This document shows, one piece after another, positions 44,247 to 51,410 of a stretch of DNA of 64,000 nt. The translations under genes were made by a program, and so were the position numbers. Every line of letters begins with the position of its first letter. The stretch's first letter is position 1. Under the pieces are notes generated by a model. It saw only the letters and a list, made by a program, of their open reading frames with translations, made no database searches and was not told the DNA's origin. This DNA is from Leptolyngbya sp. NIES-3755 (GTDB lineage Bacteria; Cyanobacteriota; Cyanobacteriia; Leptolyngbyales; Leptolyngbyaceae): the NCBI GenBank assembly GCA_001548435.1, contig AP017308.1:1497030-1561029 (forward strand). Reading direction: 5' to 3'.

Positions 44247-46052
44247 ATGAAACCGTCTTTTGAATTACTCGCTTTAGGTGTGGGAGTGTGGCTGAGCGTT
44301 GGAACGATCGGAGCGGCATCTGCCAATCCTGTTCCCAAATCAGACGAACCGGACTCTTCCCCACCGAATATGACGAATGCTCGTTCTGTTGCGACTCCAT
44401 TAACCTTAAGCGCACACCGCGACACGGATGGCGATCCGACTCCCCCGTTTGCATTAACGGCACTGCAAAGACCGTCCGCGCTGACTCCCAAACCCAGCGC
44501 ACCCGATACGATCGCACAAGCGTCTCCTGTCAGCAAACCGACTGCCGCCAAGCAAACGACGGCTCAAGGCACTCCTCCTTCTGCCCCGCTGCCCACGACC
44601 GGATCACCCACCCCTTCGAGTACTCCTGCCCCCAGCAATCCGACGGGCGCACCCGCGACACCCAGCGCCCAGCCTCCCACTCCCCTCACACCAGGAACCG
44701 GAGGAGCCAACCAACTCGTTCCCGTTCCACCCGGTCTCGAACCGTCTTCAAACCGTCTTCAGTTCCCCACTCGACCCGGAGAAGTTCAAGTTCGCAACGT
44801 CCAGCCAATCAGTCTCCAGCAAGCGCTCGAACTAGCAGAACGAAATAATCGCGATTTAGAAGTGGCACGTCTGCAAGTCGAGCAAGGTCGAGCGGCAATT
44901 CGAGAAGCCAGAGCATCGAACTTTCCAACTCTGGCGCTGACTGCCAATCTCAGTCGATCGGGCAATGTTTTTATTTCACAGCAGCCGACTCTAGCACAGC
45001 AATTCTCAGGAGCCGATCCCAATTCGACCAGTACCGCTTTCAGTACGGGGCTTCAACTCAATTACAGTTTGTTCACCTCTGGATTGATTCAGGCACAGAT
45101 TCGATCTGTAGAACGCCAATCTCGATCGCAGGAATTGCAGCTTGAACAAACTCGCGAACAGTTGCGGCTCGATGTCTCAACGAATTACTACAACTTGCAG
45201 AACGCTGATTCTCAGGTCGCGATCTTTGAGGCAGCCGTTCGGAACGCAGAAGCCAGCTTGCGAGATGCCAGAGCACAAGAAGCCGCTGGTCTTGGGACTC
45301 GATTTGCTACGCTGCAAGCCGAAGTCAACTTGGCAAACGTGCAGCAGCAGTTACGAAATGCTCAAGCGAACCAGGAAATTGCTCGTCGTCAATTGGTTCA
45401 AACGTTGAGCTTGTCAGAAACGGCAACGCTCACCGCCGCTGATCCGGTTGAACCTGCTGGGATCTGGACGATTCCGCTCGAAGACAGCATTGTTTTGGCA
45501 TACCGCAACCGAGCAGAGTTGGAACAGCAACTCGTTCTCCGAGAAGCCAGCCAAGCGCAAATTCAAGCCGCACGTGCCCGAAACGGTGTCTCTCTCAATC
45601 TAGTCGGCGCTTATGACTTTCAGCGATCGGGAACGACAGGCACGATTGCCAACAACTCAGACAGCTACAGTTTGGCGCTACAAGCCCGCTGGAATCTGTT
45701 CGACGGCGGTGCGACGAATGCGATTATCAGTCAGCGAGAACGCGATCGTGATATCGCAGAAGCTCGATTTGCCCAAAACCGCAACCTAGTCCGGTTCCAG
45801 GTCGAGCAAGCGTATGCCAACCTGCAAGCGAACCTGGCGAATCTGAACACAACTCAGCAATCGGTGGCACAGGCACAAGAAGCTTTACGACTGGCTGCAC
45901 TGCGATTTCAGGCGGGAGTTGGCACTCAAACCGATCGGATCGCTGCTGAAGCGGCTCTCACTCAGGCACAAGGCAACCGGATCAGCGCGATTATCAATTA
46001 CAATTTGGCACTTGCCCAACTCCGACGGTTCGTGAGTAACCTGAGTCCTTGA
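44247..46052 (+). CDS. TolC family outer membrane protein
   Basis: 601 residues from ATG 44247 with a signal peptide (FELLALGVGVWLSVGTIGAASA). Residues about 50-170 are a Pro/Thr/Ser/Ala-rich, low-complexity linker. The TolC core follows: ISLQQALELAERNNRDLEVA, LQLNYSLFTSGLIQAQIR and, in the second repeat, LALQARWNLFDGGATNAI, LAALRFQAGVGTQTDRI. It should form the trimeric outer membrane exit channel of a secretion or efflux system; the inner membrane partners are not nearby. The long linker is common in cyanobacterial TolC proteins. Confidence 0.88.
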   Translation: MKPSFELLALGVGVWLSVGTIGAASANPVPKSDEPDSSPPNMTNARSVATPLTLSAHRDTDGDPTPPFALTALQRPSALTPKPSAPDTIAQASPVSKPTAAKQTTAQGTPPSAPLPTTGSPTPSSTPAPSNPTGAPATPSAQPPTPLTPGTGGANQLVPVPPGLEPSSNRLQFPTRPGEVQVRNVQPISLQQALELAERNNRDLEVARLQVEQGRAAIREARASNFPTLALTANLSRSGNVFISQQPTLAQQFSGADPNSTSTAFSTGLQLNYSLFTSGLIQAQIRSVERQSRSQELQLEQTREQLRLDVSTNYYNLQNADSQVAIFEAAVRNAEASLRDARAQEAAGLGTRFATLQAEVNLANVQQQLRNAQANQEIARRQLVQTLSLSETATLTAADPVEPAGIWTIPLEDSIVLAYRNRAELEQQLVLREASQAQIQAARARNGVSLNLVGAYDFQRSGTTGTIANNSDSYSLALQARWNLFDGGATNAIISQRERDRDIAEARFAQNRNLVRFQVEQAYANLQANLANLNTTQQSVAQAQEALRLAALRFQAGVGTQTDRIAAEAALTQAQGNRISAIINYNLALAQLRRFVSNLSP

Positions 46053-46077
46053 GCCATTTTCTCGAATTCCCGGCAAA

Positions 46078-47031
46078 ATGAAGTCTGAGCTTCTCGATTC
46101 GCTGTTGTTCTCTATAAATCGTCCTATGACTCAACCTCTCTTAAATGCCACTTTCGCCCTGCGAGTTCTTTTGCTTTCGGGACTGGGCAGTTTGATTGGA
46201 TTCAGCGAAATCAGTCGCGCTCAAACTCCTGCGGCAATTGATTCGATTCCTCAAACTCCTGCCGCTAAAATTACGATTCCTGCCGGTGGCGATGCGTTTA
46301 TCGATCGAACCGATTACAGTTTGGGAGCGACCGAACGAATTGAACCAGAAAAAGCGATCGCAAAACCGGTTCCCGCTGCTCCAAAGTCTTATGCTGCATC
46401 TGATCCGGTGAGTGTCGCTCCCGTTGAAGTGGCTGGCTTTAGCTTGTCGTCGAGTGGAATTTCCTGGAATACGACCGCACCCGCGAACCCGATCGGGTCT
46501 ACTTACGGAACCGTTCAGAATTATTACAATCGCACCGTTCGCCCGATCGGAAGAATCGGAAACGGCGATCTGAAGCTGATTTTCCCGTTAGCGATTCCGG
46601 CTCCCATTACATCCATGTTCGGTTGGCGACTGCATCCGATTAGTGGGGATGCTCGACTTCATACCGGAACAGATATTGGTGCACCGCTCGGAACGCCTGT
46701 GTTAGCGGCTTTAACAGGTCGAGTGATCATGGCGGATTTCTTTGGAGGATACGGCTTATCTGTCGCACTCGAACACAATGCTGGTGCACAACAAACGTTG
46801 TATGCTCACTTGTCCGAACTTTTTGTTAAGCCCGGTGAGATCGTGAAGCAAGGTTCTGTGATCGGGCGAGTGGGCAGCACTGGAAATTCGACTGGACCTC
46901 ACTTGCACTTTGAAGTCCGACAACAAACGACCGAAGGTTGGGTCGCGATGGATGCAGGCGTTGTTCTAGAAACGGCGATGGCGGAATTGGTGAAGTCGAT
47001 GCAGGTTGCTCAGGCTCCCAAAACTCGTTAG
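46078..47031 (+). CDS. M23 family peptidoglycan endopeptidase, exported
   Basis: 317 residues; ATG 46126, which starts a better signal peptide (ALRVLLLSGLGSLIGFSEI), is an alternative start. The peptidase M23 core shows the zinc ligands: HTGTDIGAPLGTPV, LYAHLSELFVKPGE and GPHLHFEVR. It should cleave peptidoglycan cross-bridges in the periplasm. Gene spacing (25 bases) suggests co-transcription with tolC. Confidence 0.88.
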   Translation: MKSELLDSLLFSINRPMTQPLLNATFALRVLLLSGLGSLIGFSEISRAQTPAAIDSIPQTPAAKITIPAGGDAFIDRTDYSLGATERIEPEKAIAKPVPAAPKSYAASDPVSVAPVEVAGFSLSSSGISWNTTAPANPIGSTYGTVQNYYNRTVRPIGRIGNGDLKLIFPLAIPAPITSMFGWRLHPISGDARLHTGTDIGAPLGTPVLAALTGRVIMADFFGGYGLSVALEHNAGAQQTLYAHLSELFVKPGEIVKQGSVIGRVGSTGNSTGPHLHFEVRQQTTEGWVAMDAGVVLETAMAELVKSMQVAQAPKTR

Positions 47032-48023
47032 TCCTCGATCGTGCCATCGGGTCGGGTCATGCCTTGGACGATCGCATTTCTCAAAAGCGCACTACTCATT
47101 TCGGCTCGTGTAAAGTTCGCATGAGTCAGGTTGGCTTCTCGAAGGTCTGCGCGTCCAAGATAGGATTCGACTAAAACTGCATCAATGAGAATTGCAGAGT
47201 GGAGGTTGGCGCGACTGAGATCAGCGTGATTCAATTTTGCGCGGGTCAGAATTGCCTGAGTTAGATTTGCTTTGTGCAATTTAGCGTGGTGCAAGGTTGC
47301 GTCTGTGAGATTTGCAGATTGGAGATTGGCTTGAACGAGTGTCGATCGATTTAATTTCCCATCTCTAAGATTGGCTTCACTCAAGTTTGCCTCGGTTAAA
47401 TCGGCATCGGTGAGAAACGCCCCGGTCAAAATTGTTTCACTTAAGTTTGCTTGAATCAGTTTGGTTTCTCGGAGATTGGCATCGCTCAAATTTGCGCCTG
47501 CGAGATTCGATCGAGTTAAATCCGCTCCGGTCAAATTCGCCCCACGCAAGTCTGCCCCTCGTAAATCTGCTCCCCGTAGAATTGCTCCTTCATAGCCGCG
47601 TTTCTCTTCTCGAAAATTCGCCCCGCGTAAATCTGCCCCCCGTAAATCTGCTCCACTAAAATTTGCATTTCGTAAGTCTGCCCCACTCAAATTCGCATCG
47701 AGAATCATAGCGAGTGAAAGATCAGCCCCCCGTAAATCTGCTCCACAAAAAATCGCGCCATGTAAATCTGTGTCTCGTAAATTGGCATTCATAAGCGTTG
47801 ATTGACTCAGATTTGCTCCGCTCAAAACCGCATAAGCGAGATTTGCTTGAGTTAGATTTGCTCGATTCAAATAAGCAAATGTTAGAACGGCATGATTGAG
47901 ATCTGCCTGAGATAAATTTGAGCCAATTAAATCAGCATCGGTCAGATCAATTCCTCCCAAGTTTTTGCCGACAAAATCTAATTGACCTGCGTTGTACCGT
48001 TGGATCAATTCTTGAGCATTCAT
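47028..48023 (-). CDS. Pentapeptide-repeat protein
   Basis: 331 residues from ATG 48023. The whole protein after residue 20 is a run of A(D/N)LXX pentapeptides (for example ADLRGADLRGANL), folding as a right-handed quadrilateral helix. One insert (EEKRGYEGAIL) interrupts the run. Such proteins are abundant in cyanobacteria; roles are mostly unknown. An in-frame TTG-type start at 48083 would overlap the upstream repeat protein; the ATG is preferred. It is the second gene of a two-gene minus-strand unit. Confidence 0.85.
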   Translation of the reverse strand: MNAQELIQRYNAGQLDFVGKNLGGIDLTDADLIGSNLSQADLNHAVLTFAYLNRANLTQANLAYAVLSGANLSQSTLMNANLRDTDLHGAIFCGADLRGADLSLAMILDANLSGADLRNANFSGADLRGADLRGANFREEKRGYEGAILRGADLRGADLRGANLTGADLTRSNLAGANLSDANLRETKLIQANLSETILTGAFLTDADLTEANLSEANLRDGKLNRSTLVQANLQSANLTDATLHHAKLHKANLTQAILTRAKLNHADLSRANLHSAILIDAVLVESYLGRADLREANLTHANFTRAEMSSALLRNAIVQGMTRPDGTIED

Positions 48024-48036
48024 AGTGATGCAACCT

Positions 48037-49044
48037 TTATAAAGCGGGTTTTGTTGAACTGGCTTGAGTTCTATCAGCGACACTGCTAGTTTTGAGCGAA
48101 GCTAAAAGATTTTGGCGTAACTGAGTGTAATTTGATTTAAGCGATCGTACTAAGATCGGCACGACTTCCAAATAGCCTTCTGGTTCTCTCAAGTAGCTGG
48201 CTTTCTCGTTCAAAAGCTGCTCGAATTGCTCGATCGTTTCTGCCTGAGTTAGAACAGTTCGCAGCAATCCATCCAAGCTATAGAGTTTCAAGTTCGACCA
48301 ATCTTGTGAACAGAATTCAAACAGATAATAAACTGATGAAAACAATAAAATCTTGGCTTTCAGAGGATTCGCATACTTGAGGATTTCTTGGCGGACATTG
48401 AACAAATCAACTCGCTCAATTTGTTCAACAACAGGTTGAGAATTCTTTGTCCCATAAATTGGCTCAACTTCGCGCAAAATAATCTCAGCGACTACTGCAT
48501 ATTCAGCAGGTTTATTGAGAGTTTTAACCACGATATTCAAGCCCGATCGCACTTCTTCAAAAGTTGAATATTGCTCCATCAACTCATTGAGCAATTCTGA
48601 AGTTGCGGTTTGCTCAATAATATAAGAATTAGCTTCCCAATATTTTCGACAAGTGTAAATCAAGAGCTTTTTAATTCGGCTCACATTTACATCTTGATCG
48701 AGTTTTGGAATTGTGATCTCTGTCGTTGCTTCTTGGGCATAAATCCGCTCAAACACAGATAAGACAATTTGCCCAATGAGTGCATATTCAGCCGATTTAT
48801 TCAGCGTTCCGATTTGATGAGCTAAGCGCGATCGCAATAATTCAAGGGTTGAATATTTTTCGCGAACTTCTTCGATTAGCGATCGCCAACTGGCAACATC
48901 CAGCCGAGTACTATCACTTTCCCAACGATTTCTACACACATAGATCAACAGTTTTTGAATGCGAACGGCATTGGGATCTTGTTCAAACTGGTGAATCACA
49001 CTCATCGGCACAGTACACCGAGTCGGGGCTATCGAATCGCGCAT
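48037..49044 (-). CDS. Protein with tandem internal repeats, unknown function
   Basis: About 335 residues from ATG 49044. Two clear copies of a 75-residue unit are visible: one with RIQKLLIYVCRNRWESDS and LNKSAEYALIGQIVLSVFERI, the other with RIKKLLIYTCRKYWEANS and LNKPAEYAVVAEIILREVEPI. A third, more diverged copy (residues ~220-310) keeps LKAKILLFSSVYYLFEF and LREPEGYLEVVPILVRSL. Soluble, all-helical. It ends 14 bases before the pentapeptide gene, and they likely form one operon. No family is recognised. Confidence 0.72.
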   Translation of the reverse strand: MRDSIAPTRCTVPMSVIHQFEQDPNAVRIQKLLIYVCRNRWESDSTRLDVASWRSLIEEVREKYSTLELLRSRLAHQIGTLNKSAEYALIGQIVLSVFERIYAQEATTEITIPKLDQDVNVSRIKKLLIYTCRKYWEANSYIIEQTATSELLNELMEQYSTFEEVRSGLNIVVKTLNKPAEYAVVAEIILREVEPIYGTKNSQPVVEQIERVDLFNVRQEILKYANPLKAKILLFSSVYYLFEFCSQDWSNLKLYSLDGLLRTVLTQAETIEQFEQLLNEKASYLREPEGYLEVVPILVRSLKSNYTQLRQNLLASLKTSSVADRTQASSTKPAL

Positions 49045-49109
49045 TATTTTCTGTCCATTCCACACCTCGATAGCATTCCCGAATCGATCAGAGCGTTAAC
49101 CGAAGACCG

Positions 49110-49115
49110 TATAAT
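49110..49115 (+). promoter_or_regulatory. Likely -10 box of the ferredoxin operon
   Basis: Perfect TATAAT at 49110-49115, about 29 bases before the ferredoxin ATG. No good -35 is seen 17-18 bases upstream. Confidence 0.5.
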
Positions 49116-49143
49116 GAGGATCTTTGACTAGACACGTTTAGAT

Positions 49144-49467
49144 ATGGCGAACACCTACACTGTTGAAATCTCGCACCAAGGGCAAACTCACACGATCGAG
49201 GTTCCTGAAGATAGAACGATCCTTGAAGTTGCAAACGATGAAAAAGGCTTAGATTTACCCGTTTCTTGTACTGCGGGTGTTTGTACGACTTGTGCTGCTT
49301 TAATTACTGAAGGAACGGTCGATCAAGCGGATGGAATGGGAGTCAGCACTGAACTTCAAGCACAAGGATATGCACTGCTTTGTGTTTCTTATCCTCGATC
49401 GAATATCAAACTTGTCACCGAAAAAGAAGAAGAGGTGTACAAGCAACAATTCGGAAAGCAAGGATGA
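49144..49467 (+). CDS. Plant-type [2Fe-2S] ferredoxin
   Basis: 107 residues. The cluster ligands are CTAGVCTTC with the fourth Cys 30 residues later (ALLC), the CX4CX2CX29C spacing of plant-type ferredoxins. It differs from PetF by Thr/Val in place of the usual RAGAC/ST pattern and has a charged C-terminal tail (EEEVYKQQFGKQG), so it is probably a specialised isoform, not the main PSI acceptor. It overlaps the next gene by four bases (ATGA) and heads an operon with the DUF3326 gene. Confidence 0.9.
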   Translation: MANTYTVEISHQGQTHTIEVPEDRTILEVANDEKGLDLPVSCTAGVCTTCAALITEGTVDQADGMGVSTELQAQGYALLCVSYPRSNIKLVTEKEEEVYKQQFGKQG

Positions 49468-49631
49468 TCACGGATTTCATTACGATCGCCATTCCACTCC
49501 AAGCTACAGTTCGAGACCTTCATCAAGCGATCGACCAAGAGTTGCGAATCTTTGGAGAGCCACTACGCTGGGCAATTACGCGAGTCACTTCAGAAACCGT
49601 TGAAATCGAAGCGGTGGTGACTCGTGACTAG
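49464..49631 (+). CDS. Small protein between ferredoxin and DUF3326 genes, 55 aa
   Basis: ATG 49464 overlaps the ferredoxin stop, and the stop overlaps the DUF3326 GTG by eight bases. The sequence MITDFITIAIPLQATVRDLH to VEIEAVVTRD has an alternating hydrophobic pattern suggesting a small alpha/beta fold. Double overlap and codon use argue that it is real. Function unknown. Confidence 0.7.
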   Translation: MITDFITIAIPLQATVRDLHQAIDQELRIFGEPLRWAITRVTSETVEIEAVVTRD

Positions 49632-50679
49632 ACCTTACACAGTTGGATTGATCATTCCGACAGGAATCGGAGCCGCGATCGGAGGTTATGCGGGTGATGC
49701 GCTTCCGGTTGCTCGTGCGATCGCTCAAGTTGCCGATCGATTGATCACGCATCCAAATGTTCTCAATGGTGCACAGCTTTACTGGAATATTCCGAATGCA
49801 CTTTATGTAGAAGGCTATGGTTTAGATCAGTTTGCAGCGGGACATTGGGGATTGCTGCCAGAACGATCGAATCGAATTGGAATTATTCTCGATCGTGGAA
49901 TTGAACCGGATTTGCAGTTGAGGCATCTCCAAGTCGCGGATGCTGCGAGAGCGACATTAGGACTGAGTTTGACCGATTACATTGTGACCGATCAACCCTT
50001 GAATGTAGAACTGAGAACGGCGAAATCTGGAGCAACTTGGGGCACGATCAAACATCCAGATAGTTTGCTGAGAGCCGCTGAGAAGTTGATCAAAATTGGG
50101 GGAGCGGATGCGATCGCGGTTGTTGCGAGATTTCCTGATGATCCAGACAGCGAAGCTTTACAGAGCTATCGACATGGGCAAGGGGTTGATCATTTGGCGG
50201 GCGCGGAAGCGGTCATTAGTCATTTAATTGTTCGATCGTTCAAAGTTCCTTGTGCTCATGCACCTGCCTTGTCTCCATTGCCGATTGATCCGAATTTATC
50301 TCCTCGATCGGCTGCCGAAGAACTTGGTTACACCTTTCTCCCGTGTGTGTTAGTTGGATTAAGCCGCGCTCCTCGATTTACCGATGTTCCGAATCCTCAT
50401 GCAATTTGGGCGGATGAAGTCGATGCTTTAGTGATCCCCGCTTCGGCTTGTGGGGGAAGTGCCACTTTAAGCTTGAGCCAGACGAATACTCGAATCATTG
50501 CAGTTCAGGAGAATTACACCAAGATACAAGTGCCACCGGAAGCATTGGGAATTCGATCGACGATTGTAAAGTCTTATCTCGAAGCGTTGGGCGTTTTGAT
50601 TTGCGATCGAGCGGGGATCAATACGGCATCATTCAGTCCGGAGATGGCTTCGATCCAGTCTCAAATTTTAGGAACTTAA
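49624..50679 (+). CDS. DUF3326 family protein
   Basis: 351 residues from GTG 49624. The glycine-rich start VGLIIPTGIGAAIGGYAGDA and the later GADAIAVVARFPDD and AHAPALSPLPID blocks are typical of DUF3326, a cyanobacterial/algal family with no known function. Third gene of the ferredoxin operon, so an electron-dependent reaction is plausible but unproven. Confidence 0.82.
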   Translation: MTRPYTVGLIIPTGIGAAIGGYAGDALPVARAIAQVADRLITHPNVLNGAQLYWNIPNALYVEGYGLDQFAAGHWGLLPERSNRIGIILDRGIEPDLQLRHLQVADAARATLGLSLTDYIVTDQPLNVELRTAKSGATWGTIKHPDSLLRAAEKLIKIGGADAIAVVARFPDDPDSEALQSYRHGQGVDHLAGAEAVISHLIVRSFKVPCAHAPALSPLPIDPNLSPRSAAEELGYTFLPCVLVGLSRAPRFTDVPNPHAIWADEVDALVIPASACGGSATLSLSQTNTRIIAVQENYTKIQVPPEALGIRSTIVKSYLEALGVLICDRAGINTASFSPEMASIQSQILGT

Positions 50680-50755
50680 TCGCCTGGTTTCCTTTCTGAG
50701 TCTTGAGTTATACTATGAGCCTCGTTGTCCAGACAGCTAGATCAGATAGATTCCT

Positions 50756-51340
50756 GTGGCAGAACAAATTCCCGATACTCCGGAGATGCAGCCACTCACC
50801 CGTATCCAAGTTCTGATCGCGATGGGTGTGACTGCCGTTGTTTTATTAGTAATTTCTAAAGTTTGGCTCCATTTCAGTACAGTTCCATTGCTTGCGGTTC
50901 GATTCTCAACTCCAGCTTTGCTTCAAGGCATCGGATTGGGAATTGGAATTTCTGCTGCAAGTGCGATCGTCTACCGAGTTTGGGGCGAGTACCGCAAAAG
51001 TGCCGATCAATACCTTGCAATGGTATTAAAACCGTTATTGCTTCCTGATATTCTCTGGCTCGGATTGTTACCCGGAATGAGTGAGGAATTGCTGTTTCGG
51101 GGCGTGATGCTGCCAGAAGTCGGATTGGATTTTATTGGTGTCTTAATTTCGAGCCTCTGTTTTGGAGTGCTACACATGAGCAATCTGAAACAATGGTCTT
51201 ATGTGGTGTGGGCATCGATCGTCGGAATTGCGTTGGGTATGAGTGCGGTTTGGACAGGAAATTTACTTGTCCCGATCACGGCTCATGTGCTGACGAATCT
51301 TCTTTCTGGGCTGATTTGGAAATTTAGCGATCGTACCTAG
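50756..51340 (+). CDS. CPBP family intramembrane metalloprotease
   Basis: 194 residues from GTG 50756. Several transmembrane helices and the CPBP (Abi/CAAX-like) motifs: GMSEELLFRGVM with the paired Glu, FGVLHMSN with His, and ITAHVLTNLL with the second His/Asn. It acts within the membrane; substrate unknown. A bidirectional terminator follows. Confidence 0.87.
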   Translation: MAEQIPDTPEMQPLTRIQVLIAMGVTAVVLLVISKVWLHFSTVPLLAVRFSTPALLQGIGLGIGISAASAIVYRVWGEYRKSADQYLAMVLKPLLLPDILWLGLLPGMSEELLFRGVMLPEVGLDFIGVLISSLCFGVLHMSNLKQWSYVVWASIVGIALGMSAVWTGNLLVPITAHVLTNLLSGLIWKFSDRT

Positions 51341-51348
51341 AAATTTTT

Positions 51349-51377
51349 AAGCCCTGAAACTCAAAATCAGGGCTTTT
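51349..51377. terminator. Bidirectional terminator between CPBP protease and helicase-HNH genes
   Basis: AAGCCCTGA (51349-51357) pairs with TCAGGGCTT (51367-51375) and is flanked by TTTT on one side and AAATTTTTAA on the other, serving both converging genes. Confidence 0.8.
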
Positions 51378-51410
51378 CGTCAATCGCTGAATTTCTCTGC
51401 TATGCGCTAC

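Noticed and set aside
44069-44551. Minus-strand open frames opposite the TolC signal and linker
   Set aside because: They arise from the Pro/Thr/Ala-rich linker of tolC; tolC has a clear signal peptide and core.
44500-44720. Repetitive proline/threonine-coding stretch considered as a CRISPR or tandem repeat
   Set aside because: No regular repeat unit; it is the low-complexity linker of the TolC protein.
50700-50760. Promoter-like TATACTATGAG before the CPBP gene
   Set aside because: A TATACT is present but no -35 of acceptable quality was found, so it was not listed.
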